A stretch of 64,000 nucleotides of DNA from the NCBI GenBank assembly GCA_965249925.1, contig OZ252260.1, positions 2,790,001-2,854,000 of the forward strand. Reading direction: 5' to 3'. Below the pieces are notes generated by a model. The model did not search any database. It worked only from the letters and a program-made list of their open reading frames with translations, and had not been told where the DNA came from. Both the position numbers and the translations under genes were made by a program. The DNA is from Hoeflea_A sp965249925. GTDB taxonomy: Bacteria > Pseudomonadota > Alphaproteobacteria > Rhizobiales > Rhizobiaceae. Below, piece by piece: positions 26,722-34,821 of this stretch; the stretch's first letter is position 1; each line of letters begins with the position of its first letter.

Positions 26722-28461
26722 TCACAGCCGCAGTGTCATCACAACCGGGCAATGGTCCGATAAACGCTGTCTGTCTTTTCCGCCGTATTCAGACTCTGTC
26801 TCAAACCCCATTGAGTGCTTTTCAATGGAACCTACAACTACCAAATCCTCTAGGTTCGCGTCATAGACAAACAAGTCGATATGCTCATCAAAGCGGCGGC
26901 TGTGGTGTGGCCAACAAACCTCATCGATCCCTGTGGGACCTTTCACTAACTCAAGACTGTTTGGCGTTCCGTCAGCGAGATCAAGCCAGAAGTCATCAAT
27001 TGGGGTTCCGCCTGAACTTTCCCGGTTAAGGTTGCGGTTGAAGTCACCCGTCACGATGGTTGTGATGCCTTGGTCAGCCTGTTGCTCTATCCAGCTTTCA
27101 AGAATCGAAAGCTGCGCCCGAAGGGTCCGACAATCAAACCGGGAACTAAATGGCTTCCCTGTTGTCGGATGCTGATCCTCAACGCTGTCCAATGACCATC
27201 GATGGCAAAAGGACTTCAGGTGTACACCCAGTAGTCGGACGGGCTCACCTGCGAGTTCTAAATCGACAAACATTCCAGCGCGCGTTGGTCTGGAACTAGG
27301 ATTACCATCTCTATCAAATCCGATATGGTGAATGGAAAGTGCACCCAGGGTCTCAACGTTGGGAAGCGTTGGGAACCGGTCCTTCGAAAGAACCATGGCC
27401 GTGAAGATACCCCTCTTATCCGCTGGCAGGTTCTCTGTACCCGGCTGATATCGATCAGAGATAACGATGTGGTATTCGCTGGCGGGGAAAACGCGCTCCA
27501 CGGCTGCCGGCGAACCGACTTCCTGCAATGCGGCGACGTCAAGATTTAGCTGGGCAGCCAGGTTGGCGAGCCGCTCATAGTCTATGTCCTCCCGAGCGGC
27601 CGAACCTGATCTAAGCGGCACACCAGTCTCGTGGTGGAGGTTTGCGATATTCCACGTGGCAATACGCAGCGTGTCGCTGGCGTCAATCGAACCCCCTGGT
27701 CCGCTTACTGATCCATCGGAACACTCTGGGCCGTATATCGCGTCAACGAGATCCGGTTCGTCGATGAAGACGTTTCTGTTTCCCTGGGCAATCTCGGTGG
27801 CGTCGTTCCTCGCAACTTCCTCGGGCGAAACAGGATCTTCTTTGTGCCACGCATATAGGGTGCAAAGGTCACCCAGCGAGTTTCCACCCGAAGGGGTTAT
27901 GTCATCCACCAGGGATAGGTCCGGCTCGCCATGTGTGCCCTCATATCGGGTGTCGACGTAGAAGAGTGAACGAGCAACGTCGCCTTTGACTTCGTCTCGT
28001 GGCTCAAAACTGTCAGAGTCAAGAAACGTATCAGGTGCCTCCCCCTCTGGTGAGCCTCCGTTGTCGAAATTCAGGTTACCGCGCCGCTGATTGACGCTGG
28101 CGTCGGTCGGCATGAGATGGTGGAGGTCGCTTTTGATTGGAAAGGTCCGAGCGCCGCGGGACTGTGGCCAAAGGTGCTCCCGGTTCCATCCATTCCGCGT
28201 ATTTGAGCTCACCCAGAGATCCGCGTCCTGTGATCGCCCGGTATAGAACAGAATCAGACTGCCGCTGGCCGCGGGATCGGCATGGATGATCTCCATTGCC
28301 TCATCGGTTCGGCTGTAGGATATCGGTTGGTGTCCCTGGCGAAGTCGTTCATGGGTTTCCACCTTCAATTGGGCGGCGCTGCCGTTCTGCGCAAAAGCTG
28401 CTGTCGGTATTGCTAATGCCGCTACGGCGATAGTCGAAAGCACGGCTCGTACGAAACTCAT
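26722..28461 (-). CDS. secreted two-nuclease fusion: endonuclease I plus EEP nuclease
   Basis: A 579-residue exported protein (signal peptide VLSTIAVAALAIPTAAFAQ). Residues about 40-240 are an EndA/endonuclease I domain, with WNREHLWPQSRGA carrying the beta-beta-alpha-metal His and SDLHHLMPTDASVNQRRGN. Residues about 265-579 are an endonuclease/exonuclease/phosphatase domain: LRIATWNIANLH, VAALQEVG, TTIVTGDFNRN and LSDHCPVVM supply the Asn, Glu, Asp/Asn and Asp-His residues of DNase I-like enzymes. Both domains appear intact. Joining a beta-beta-alpha-metal nuclease to a DNase I-type enzyme is known in some large extracellular nucleases. It likely degrades extracellular DNA for phosphate, competition or defence. 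Confidence 0.85.
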   Translation of the reverse strand: MSFVRAVLSTIAVAALAIPTAAFAQNGSAAQLKVETHERLRQGHQPISYSRTDEAMEIIHADPAASGSLILFYTGRSQDADLWVSSNTRNGWNREHLWPQSRGARTFPIKSDLHHLMPTDASVNQRRGNLNFDNGGSPEGEAPDTFLDSDSFEPRDEVKGDVARSLFYVDTRYEGTHGEPDLSLVDDITPSGGNSLGDLCTLYAWHKEDPVSPEEVARNDATEIAQGNRNVFIDEPDLVDAIYGPECSDGSVSGPGGSIDASDTLRIATWNIANLHHETGVPLRSGSAAREDIDYERLANLAAQLNLDVAALQEVGSPAAVERVFPASEYHIVISDRYQPGTENLPADKRGIFTAMVLSKDRFPTLPNVETLGALSIHHIGFDRDGNPSSRPTRAGMFVDLELAGEPVRLLGVHLKSFCHRWSLDSVEDQHPTTGKPFSSRFDCRTLRAQLSILESWIEQQADQGITTIVTGDFNRNLNRESSGGTPIDDFWLDLADGTPNSLELVKGPTGIDEVCWPHHSRRFDEHIDLFVYDANLEDLVVVGSIEKHSMGFETESEYGGKDRQRLSDHCPVVMTLRL

Positions 28462-28489
28462 CACCTAATCCTCGAGCTGAGATTTACGT

Positions 28490-28733
28490 TTACTGAGAGG
28501 TCCAGTCATGCGGCCGCTCGTCACCAAACCAAGTCACTTCATTGAGGCTGCCCTCCCATGGCGAGTTCATTCCGACATCGATAACTTGGCGAAAAAATCT
28601 GCCATCTGGCGCTTTGAACAGGACCAGGCTCACCCTGTTGTCTTCGTCCGAATTGTCCCCGAAAGTCGAAGCTATCGATCTCTACGCTTGCTTCTATCAA
28701 AGCGTCGATATCTTCATGTTCTTGATTGCCCAT
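28490..28733 (-). pseudogene. small acidic protein gene with a one-base frameshift at a G run
   Basis: ATG 28731-28733 with GGAG five bases upstream opens MGNQEHEDIDALIEASVEID and continues to DF. At the GGGG run (CCCC on the plus strand near 28657-28660) the protein-like sequence moves to another frame: DNSDEDNRVSLVLFKAPDG, then FRQVIDVGMNSPWEGSLNEV, and a stop at 28490. Removing one G joins both halves into a coherent acidic protein of about 80 residues. Either this is a real frameshift or a homopolymer sequencing error. Its promoter region carries the 17-bp motif at 28801-28817. It lies between two nuclease genes, so an inhibitor or immunity role is conceivable but unproven. Confidence 0.5.
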
Positions 28734-28800
28734 AGCTCTCCACCCACGATTCCAACACAAGTTGCCCCGGAAATCACCTTCGCACGATAGGGCAAATGTG

Positions 28801-28817
28801 ATGTGGGGATTCGCACA
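28801..28817 (-). promoter_or_regulatory. 17-bp motif TGTGCGAATCCCCACAT, copy 1
   Basis: On the minus strand this reads TGTGCGAATCCCCACAT, ending 67 nt upstream of the start at 28733. Copies with one and three differences occur at 33603-33619 and 42250-42266, each in the same orientation relative to the downstream gene. The motif is imperfectly palindromic (TGTG...CACA), as expected of a dimer operator. Confidence 0.5.
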
Positions 28818-28822
28818 CAAAC

Positions 28823-28845
28823 AAATCCGCAACGGTTGCGGATTT
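28823..28845. terminator. perfect hairpin AAATCCGCAA-CGG-TTGCGGATTT
   Basis: A 10-bp perfect stem with a 3-nt loop lies 3 nt beyond the stop of the minus-strand gene ending at 28849. The closely related hairpin at 35382-35404 follows another gene. It is a likely terminator; the similar arms suggest a repeated terminator-type element. Confidence 0.7.
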
Positions 28846-28848
28846 GCT

Positions 28849-30609
28849 CTAAGTTTCTCCGTCGTCGCCATTGATGGGGGGAGCATGTGGGATGTTCTCG
28901 AAAAGTTCAGTCTCTTCGAAATGCTCAAGATCGAGGTGCCGAACTTCATCCTGACGGGAGAAAACCACGCTAGCAGCATCCTGTAGCAGCTCGCTGAGCG
29001 GGGCACGGTCTGCAATACGCTCAACTACATCATGGCCGAGAACTCCCATCAGGTCGATGGTTACGGGAAGCACGTACTCTCCTTGGTCTTGGTAGCCCGT
29101 CATAAGCTCTCTGTCGAACCTGCCTTCATCCCAATGAGCGAGCGCTGTTCCAGGGCCACCGTCCAGTTCGACTTCCATTTCTTGAAGCGCTGGCAACCGC
29201 TTCACGGCATTGCTCTTGAATCTTCCAGTATCTGGGATGAAAAGCTTGCCCCACTCTTCCCAACCAACCCCCAGGGAATGGCCGATTTCGTGGACGATTG
29301 TGCCGGCGATCTCATGTTCGGTGAACTGCACGAGGTATTTTGTATTGAATTCTACCCGGCCGTAACGGACCCCATCTTTCTCGTAGGGCTTATAAGCGCG
29401 TGCTATCGTATTGCTGCTTTGCGTGAAGATGCCCAAGCGAATGACAATCGAGTAGTTTGGTTGAATAAAGCGGTTCCAGAAATTGCATGCGGTTCGTGCC
29501 GAGGTCTTGAGCAGATCCCCCATGTCAGCCGCTATCTTGTACGTGATCAGATTAGCGGTTTTCGTTGGCTTCTTCGTTCTTTCGTTCGAAATGTCACGCG
29601 CTTGTAGCAACCAAGAGATTGTGTGCTGAATTGTCTGCAAACGCGCCGCTTCCTCATTGGTCAGTCCGCGCCCCTGCACCTGAATTTGTGACGCTTCTGA
29701 CTTTAGCGCGTCGATGAGGCCATCGATTGTCTTCGCTTTGACATTGGCCGCCGTTAGTTTTCCATCTTTCTGCTCAATTTCTAATCTTTGTTCACGGAGT
29801 ATTCGCATTATGCGGCTGTCTGAGGGTACTTCTTCGCGCATTGCCAGACGAATAGGCAAATCTCTGCCCCAGGACTTGAAAAACTGCAGATTGGTTGCTT
29901 CTTCAATTTCCGCCAGAGTCGCCGGATAGTCATCCGGAGTGGATCTACTCGGCGCATTTTGTGGGATGAGAAAGCAGTCGATATAAACTCTCGATTGAGT
30001 GTCGTATGGATAGGTGTGTGGATCCACTATGATGCAGAAGTAACTGTCCGGAACTGGAAGTTGTTTGCCGTGCCCACGATGTATTGACGCTGGATCGGAT
30101 CCGAAAACAGGCCCAATGATCGCCCAGACATGGTCCTTTCCGGGCTCATCCCTGATTTTTCGGATCGCCCTCTCTAACTGATACCAAACGCCGCTGTTCA
30201 GCGAGCCATACTGAGGACTCATATTGGACATCAAAAATGTTTCCATTTGCGCAAGGCGTCCGAACTGACGATTGATGACTTCGTTTGGCGTCATGTGCCC
30301 CACGTTGAGCTGTATTCCACCCAACCTGCCAAAGGTTTTTCGACCAATTCGGTGTTCTTCGGAAAGTCGGAGGTCATCGTAATAGTGAAGGGGACGCGCA
30401 TAATCGACATCACGATCGGCGTCCGCGACACGGTAAGCAGACCAAGCTGGCTGTAATCGATCTGGGCAGAATCCAACTACGTAGCCGTGGTTCACAAGGA
30501 TCTGGATGGGGCGAGAAGCGTCTTGGTTTTGAGGCGCGCCACGCCAAAGATGTAAATCGATAAGGTGTGCTTGGTTAGCGCACGATGGATGAAGCGTCGT
30601 ATTGTCCAT
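28849..30609 (-). CDS. NUC1-like nuclease fused to zinc metalloprotease
   Basis: A 586-residue protein with no obvious signal peptide. Residues about 55-235 resemble DNA/RNA non-specific endonucleases: PAWSAYRVADADRDV, LNVGHMTPNEVINRQFG (the DRGH site retaining the His but with Asn-Val for Asp-Arg), then TFLMSNMSPQYGSLNSGVW with the metal-binding Asn. A coiled region near 280-320 follows. Residues about 380-540 form a metzincin-like peptidase with FTEHEIAGTIVHEIGHSLG, i.e. the HExxHxxG zinc site. Such a nuclease-protease fusion is unusual. It is the last of three neighbouring nuclease genes. The pairing suggests a toxin-like or self-releasing effector, an inference. Confidence 0.75.
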   Translation of the reverse strand: MDNTTLHPSCANQAHLIDLHLWRGAPQNQDASRPIQILVNHGYVVGFCPDRLQPAWSAYRVADADRDVDYARPLHYYDDLRLSEEHRIGRKTFGRLGGIQLNVGHMTPNEVINRQFGRLAQMETFLMSNMSPQYGSLNSGVWYQLERAIRKIRDEPGKDHVWAIIGPVFGSDPASIHRGHGKQLPVPDSYFCIIVDPHTYPYDTQSRVYIDCFLIPQNAPSRSTPDDYPATLAEIEEATNLQFFKSWGRDLPIRLAMREEVPSDSRIMRILREQRLEIEQKDGKLTAANVKAKTIDGLIDALKSEASQIQVQGRGLTNEEAARLQTIQHTISWLLQARDISNERTKKPTKTANLITYKIAADMGDLLKTSARTACNFWNRFIQPNYSIVIRLGIFTQSSNTIARAYKPYEKDGVRYGRVEFNTKYLVQFTEHEIAGTIVHEIGHSLGVGWEEWGKLFIPDTGRFKSNAVKRLPALQEMEVELDGGPGTALAHWDEGRFDRELMTGYQDQGEYVLPVTIDLMGVLGHDVVERIADRAPLSELLQDAASVVFSRQDEVRHLDLEHFEETELFENIPHAPPINGDDGET

Positions 30610-30861
30610 TTCGGCCTCCGTTTACCAATCGACAATTATCAACACCAGCTTGGGTGCCCAAACGTTCAGATAATCTCAATAAAATGCATCAACAAAAACA
30701 ACTTGGCAATTTAAAACTGATGTATAACACTTTTGAATTACATTAACATTACAATAAAGCTATAGAATGGGGAAAAGCACTACGATTGCCTTTCACGAAT
30801 TGAGAGGCTAATTCCGGTTCGAATATTGCAATAATCGGTCTTCCGATGTGTGGCGGATGTC

Positions 30862-31491
30862 CTAGTAGCGCTTCCGCCGCCGTGTATGAGGCCGAACGTA
30901 CGTCCCATCCTTCCGGTAGTATCCTCTCACCCGAATGCTGCCACCGCTATTCGTTGGCGTCCGCTCCCATCGGCCGTAGCCGTCATATCCACCGGGTCTA
31001 GATGCAGCACTCCGCGCACCGCAACGATTACCCGCCGCGTCAAGGCTATCCGGTGTTGGGCAGTTGCCGGTGTACACGCGGGAAGACGGCAGCGTCGAGG
31101 CCAAGGCTGAAGTCGGGTCTGTTGATAACGCCGCGTAGGTTGCTCCGGCCAGACGACCAAATGAAACGCGAGCCTGTGTGCCATCTGAAAGCGTGGCGTT
31201 GCCTGTTCCAGCTCGTAGGTCGGGGGTGCGCAACACTGACATGACACCCGTCCGGCCGTCGCTACATGTAAACGGCGCTGTGAGTATGCGGGCCGTGCTG
31301 TATTGGTCGTAATTGCCGGAACACTCCAGGCTGTTGTCCGCCGCAGCAACTTCAAACGTGCCGGCCGACAGCGAAGCGGTTGTGGTTCCGACCAGCATCT
31401 TTCCATCTGGCAGGCTGACGGACGCCGGCAACGTGGTGCTCCCGCACGCGGATAGCAGCAAGCAAATCGGTAGAGCCGGCAATAGGCGCAT
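30862..31491 (-). CDS. lipoprotein of unknown function
   Basis: A 209-residue protein from ATG 31489-31491 (MRLLPALPICLLLSACGSTT), with lipobox LSAC at residues 13-16. A GGGGA site lies just upstream. The mature part is rich in Ser/Thr/Gly/Ala with beta-type sequence and four cysteines. It ends in RVRGYYRKDGTYVRPHTRR, a C-terminal pattern common in small alphaproteobacterial envelope proteins. No enzymatic motif is seen. The open frame extends 50 codons upstream but without coding character. The 250 nt downstream to 30610 are AT-rich and empty. Confidence 0.62.
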   Translation of the reverse strand: MRLLPALPICLLLSACGSTTLPASVSLPDGKMLVGTTTASLSAGTFEVAAADNSLECSGNYDQYSTARILTAPFTCSDGRTGVMSVLRTPDLRAGTGNATLSDGTQARVSFGRLAGATYAALSTDPTSALASTLPSSRVYTGNCPTPDSLDAAGNRCGARSAASRPGGYDGYGRWERTPTNSGGSIRVRGYYRKDGTYVRPHTRRRKRY

Positions 31492-31568
31492 GTTCCCCAC
31501 TCCCCAAGGGCCTATGCGCGCATTACATGCAATATTCATTCCCAATGCAAGCAAATGGGGTGCCGTAG

Positions 31569-31971
31569 TTAGAGCAGTGCGGCCGCTTCCTGCGGACTCT
31601 TGACCACAGCTTTCGGAAAACCTGCCGCTCTCACGAGGCAACGGAAGCGGTTGTCGCTGGTGACAAAAACATCCCGTTCAGGGTGATCGTGCCCAAAACG
31701 CCTGCGCATCAAGCAGTTGGTTGCGCCATTTGTGGAAAGTAGGGGAAGTCTCGTTGTTTGGGTCCACACCCTTCAATGCTGCCTGGTCAGCCCACTCTAC
31801 CTTGGTCAAGAAAGGGCCTGTTTGTTGTTTCTAGGAAGCGCTCGACGCCACCATAGCCAGATCGGCCGTACCGTTCGCGGCGGCGTCGAGAAGTTTCCGA
31901 ACAAACGGTGCAGCCGGTCGACTCGCGTCGATATCGATAAGACAATTGGTATCCAGCGTGAATTTCAGCAT
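31569..31971 (-). pseudogene. PIN-domain gene, disrupted by stop and frameshift
   Basis: The minus strand from ATG 31969-31971 encodes MLKFTLDTNCLIDIDASR, the usual opening of a PIN nuclease with its first catalytic Asp. It continues for about 47 codons to an in-frame TAG. Reading resumes as KQQTGPFLTKVEWADQAALK, then a frame change leads to DVFVTSDNRFRCLVRAAGF and SPQEAAALL at 31569, the typical PIN C-terminal strand with its Asp. The gene is therefore broken twice. No adjacent antitoxin is visible, so it is probably the relic of a VapC-like toxin or PIN RNase. Confidence 0.72.
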
Positions 31972-32012
31972 AGCTGAGTTTCAGCGGAAATAGCGACGAC
32001 CAGCGAAACCTA

Positions 32013-33380
32013 TTAGCAGTACGAACCAAGTGCATCTCTGACCGCGGAGCGGAACTTGCTTCTCAGCTTGTTATTTGTTGCATAATGTGTCTTGCTAGCC
32101 ACAGGTACAAAGAAAGCCCGACGACACTCACCCAAATAGTGCCGCTGAATGTCTACTTCAGAGGCTAGCTGATCACGTCCAAACGTCGGATATTCCACGA
32201 ACCCTCGCGAGAAAGCAACAACTCTGACGCCGGATTCACGTAAGTCGCCAAGCATTCGGTGGAAGTCCGTTATGGCCTCAGCTCGGCCTTCATTTGTTTC
32301 CTCGCCTTGTTGAAAACAGGAGTAGTGAATAATCAACACCTCCGGTGGATGAATTTGCCATATGTAATCAAGGTAGTTCGTGCGCCAATTTTGCGGCAAT
32401 TCTCGTGTAAATCGCCAAGGCGACCCGACGAGTTGCAGAACTTCCGACGAAAGGGTCGCATATAAGTCTTCGCCGTAGTGATCGGTCGAACACCTCGCAA
32501 TGACAATCTGTCCTTTTTCCTCTCCTCTTCGAGCTCTGTCGGCATCTGGGAAAACATCGGTGTACCAGCTGGCTAACTGCCGGTGTTGGTGTGAGTACTC
32601 ATTGTATGGGCGAACAATGTCGCTATGGTTGGCAGCAACGCCGGTTAATCCTGAGTCACAAAGGAGTTCTGCGCTTAACTTATCAACCGGAATTGCGGTG
32701 AAGACTAACCATTTGGTGGTCCCGATGGTCTCGAATGCACAATAGCTCCAAGTTTTGCGAGCCATTCTTTGGTTGCGCCAGGAATTTCTCAAATTCACTA
32801 AGAAATTATCTGGGTCACCGGCGCTTTGATCAATAGCCCTTTTCAAGTCCCTAACTGCTTGGTTGGAACTAAAAAAGTCGAGCAGTGTTGCGAGGGAGCT
32901 TCCGCCAGACGGGGTAGCAAATGTGAAGATGGCGGGTGTTTTCTCCCTTAACTTTTCACTTTGAAGCAACGCCTGCCGCACAATCAATCCGCCCATGCTA
33001 TGAGCTACAAAAACGATGTTTTCGTACGCGTCGGCATTTACGGGTTCGGATCGTAAATCCTTCAAAAACTTTGCAGCTAGATCGCTTATCCCCAGGCCGT
33101 TACCCCAATAACTCGAGGGATAATCATACGCGATGATGTCAGCACCGAAAAAAGTATCGTCCTCCTTTACCAACATAGGCCAATAGTTATTTGAATCCCC
33201 ATTTGTCCACGCGTATCTGGCGTCAGATGTGATACCGTGTACGAATACAATTAAGTTGGGATTTCTCGGATCCCGTTCATCGACAGGTCTGACAAGTATC
33301 GTTTGGGCGCCGGCGAGCGACGATTGAACGCAGAGCAAAAACAATAGAAATATTATGTATATAGCCTTCAGATTAGTCAT
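32013..33380 (-). CDS. secreted alpha/beta hydrolase (lipase/esterase-like)
   Basis: A 455-residue exported protein (signal peptide AIYIIFLLFLLCVQSSLAGA). NLIVFVHGITSD near residue 42 and FVAHSMGGLIVRQAL near 128 supply the oxyanion region and the A-x-S-x-G nucleophile elbow. FTFATPSGGSSLA follows. A second region of about 170 residues after position 285 has no recognised fold. DUF676/PGAP1-like lipase families show the same first half. AT-rich relative to the left part of the window, it belongs to the same accessory block as the nucleases. Substrate unknown. Confidence 0.75.
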   Translation of the reverse strand: MTNLKAIYIIFLLFLLCVQSSLAGAQTILVRPVDERDPRNPNLIVFVHGITSDARYAWTNGDSNNYWPMLVKEDDTFFGADIIAYDYPSSYWGNGLGISDLAAKFLKDLRSEPVNADAYENIVFVAHSMGGLIVRQALLQSEKLREKTPAIFTFATPSGGSSLATLLDFFSSNQAVRDLKRAIDQSAGDPDNFLVNLRNSWRNQRMARKTWSYCAFETIGTTKWLVFTAIPVDKLSAELLCDSGLTGVAANHSDIVRPYNEYSHQHRQLASWYTDVFPDADRARRGEEKGQIVIARCSTDHYGEDLYATLSSEVLQLVGSPWRFTRELPQNWRTNYLDYIWQIHPPEVLIIHYSCFQQGEETNEGRAEAITDFHRMLGDLRESGVRVVAFSRGFVEYPTFGRDQLASEVDIQRHYLGECRRAFFVPVASKTHYATNNKLRSKFRSAVRDALGSYC

Positions 33381-33602
33381 CTTCTGTCCTTACAAGCTAG
33401 CAGCGGAGCCTGAGCCGGTCAATTTTCTGACCAAATAGATCACCTCTCTTGGAAGAATCGTCCAGTCCCCAATGTTTGACCACGCCCTTAGCTGTTCCGT
33501 CGGTGATAGTTCATCCAGCACGATCATTTAAGTATCAGTTATTTCAGTTCATATGGCAATATTACCCAATATCCAGCATTCAGTCTATTAATATTACGAG
33601 AT

Positions 33603-33619
33603 TGTGCGATTCCCCACAT
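33603..33619 (+). promoter_or_regulatory. 17-bp motif TGTGCGATTCCCCACAT, copy 3
   Basis: Differs from copy 1 (28801-28817) at one base and lies 54 nt upstream of the first gene of the three-gene operon, in the same relative orientation. It probably marks the promoter or operator of that operon. Confidence 0.5.
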
Positions 33620-33673
33620 ACATACCGAGGATATTGATTCTATCCGATATTGTGTAAATAGGGGAGTATTTCA

Positions 33674-34051
33674 ATGAACGACCAACCCGTCAACAATGGC
33701 CCAAATGAGAGATCGCTACTTCAGAAGATATTGAGCAAGGCCGAGGACCTGGCCACGTTGGAGATACTGACGACGGTGGCTCCCATCAGAAAGACCAATG
33801 GGCAATACGAAGCTGACCTTTCTGGCAATCCGCCCTCGATACTGACTAAAATAGAATTGATTGAGGGCGACATCGTTACTGCTTTTCATAAAGACAGTCT
33901 AACGGCGGACCTTCAGGAACTTCGAAAACTGCACAAAGAACGCGAAGAACAAGGCATGACGATTGTCAATGAGCGAATCGCCGCCGTTAAGGAGTTGATC
34001 CAACTTGTGAGCGATATGCGATCAGCCAGAAAAAAGGAAGCAGAGGAATAA
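33674..34051 (+). CDS. unknown protein 1 of a three-gene module operon
   Basis: A 125-residue protein with a strong GGGGAG ribosome-binding site. Residues 25-75 carry the module shared by the next two genes: DLATLEILTTVAP, a variable loop, then LTKIELIEGDIVTAFHKDSL. The rest (80-125) is a charged helix likely to form a coiled coil (LQELRKLHKEREEQG; AAVKELIQLVSDMRSARKK). No signal peptide or membrane segment is present, so it is cytoplasmic. No known family is recognised. It is the first gene of the set, and gaps to the next genes are 33 and 11 nt. Confidence 0.68.
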   Translation: MNDQPVNNGPNERSLLQKILSKAEDLATLEILTTVAPIRKTNGQYEADLSGNPPSILTKIELIEGDIVTAFHKDSLTADLQELRKLHKEREEQGMTIVNERIAAVKELIQLVSDMRSARKKEAEE

Positions 34052-34084
34052 ATTTGACCTATTGAGTGCTAGGAACCGGTTTCC

Positions 34085-34810
34085 ATGTCCAAATCAAATT
34101 TAATTAGCTGGGACGGTTTGCGCCAAATTGCAAATGATCTCACAAAACTTGAAATCAATACCATTGTCAAAAGTGAACTTACCGGACAAAAGATGCCAGA
34201 ATCTGCATTTGCAGTGCTCAGCATCGCAAAAAACTACGATGATTGGTTATCGAGACACGGTTCTCGACCCCTGATGACGCAGGGACAAGACCTGTCAGCA
34301 ATTGAAACCCAGCTGCGACTGGCAGTCAGTGAGAAGCTAGGTAGCCGAGAGTATGCTCGAATATTTGAAAAAACGGGACCCAGTGTTTTTCAAAGTCTTT
34401 CATCAGCCGCCCAGAAAATGCGCGACAATACAGAAAAAATGGCCGAACTCCGAACGAATAAACTCGACGGAATACCCCAACGTATTAAAGATTCATCCGA
34501 CTTTCTTATCAAACTCATTCAGCGCTATGCTGATGATCTTGATGGCGCAAATCGAGGCGAAATGATCGCAGGCGATGCGCTTTCTCTACGTAAGATATGG
34601 GAAATCGGCACAGAGGTCGTCGTTCTACAAACGGTTATCCAGTTAGATGGCGATGTAATAACTTATGTCCGGGATCCGAAACTCAATTCAGATGATCCCA
34701 TATTAAAGCTGCACCAAACAAGCGTCCAAAACGCGACGGATTCCTGGCAGTTTTTGGTCAAAACAGTTGGGAGCGTAGCCAGCAATCTGATCGGCATCTT
34801 CAAACCGTAA
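34085..34810 (+). CDS. unknown protein 2 of a three-gene module operon
   Basis: A 241-residue soluble protein. Its N-terminus repeats the first half of the shared module (DLTKLEINTIVKSEL). About 140 residues of helical sequence follow (YDDWLSRHG..., QSLSSAAQKMRDNTEKMAEL). The second half of the module is at residues 175-205 (EVVVLQTVIQLDGDVITYV, RDPKL). The C-terminus is amphipathic (QFLVKTVGSVASNLIGIF) and may touch membrane. No known family is recognised. It appears to be a version of the module interrupted by a helical insert. Confidence 0.68.
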   Translation: MSKSNLISWDGLRQIANDLTKLEINTIVKSELTGQKMPESAFAVLSIAKNYDDWLSRHGSRPLMTQGQDLSAIETQLRLAVSEKLGSREYARIFEKTGPSVFQSLSSAAQKMRDNTEKMAELRTNKLDGIPQRIKDSSDFLIKLIQRYADDLDGANRGEMIAGDALSLRKIWEIGTEVVVLQTVIQLDGDVITYVRDPKLNSDDPILKLHQTSVQNATDSWQFLVKTVGSVASNLIGIFKP

Positions 34811-34821
34811 GGCTGGCGTCA

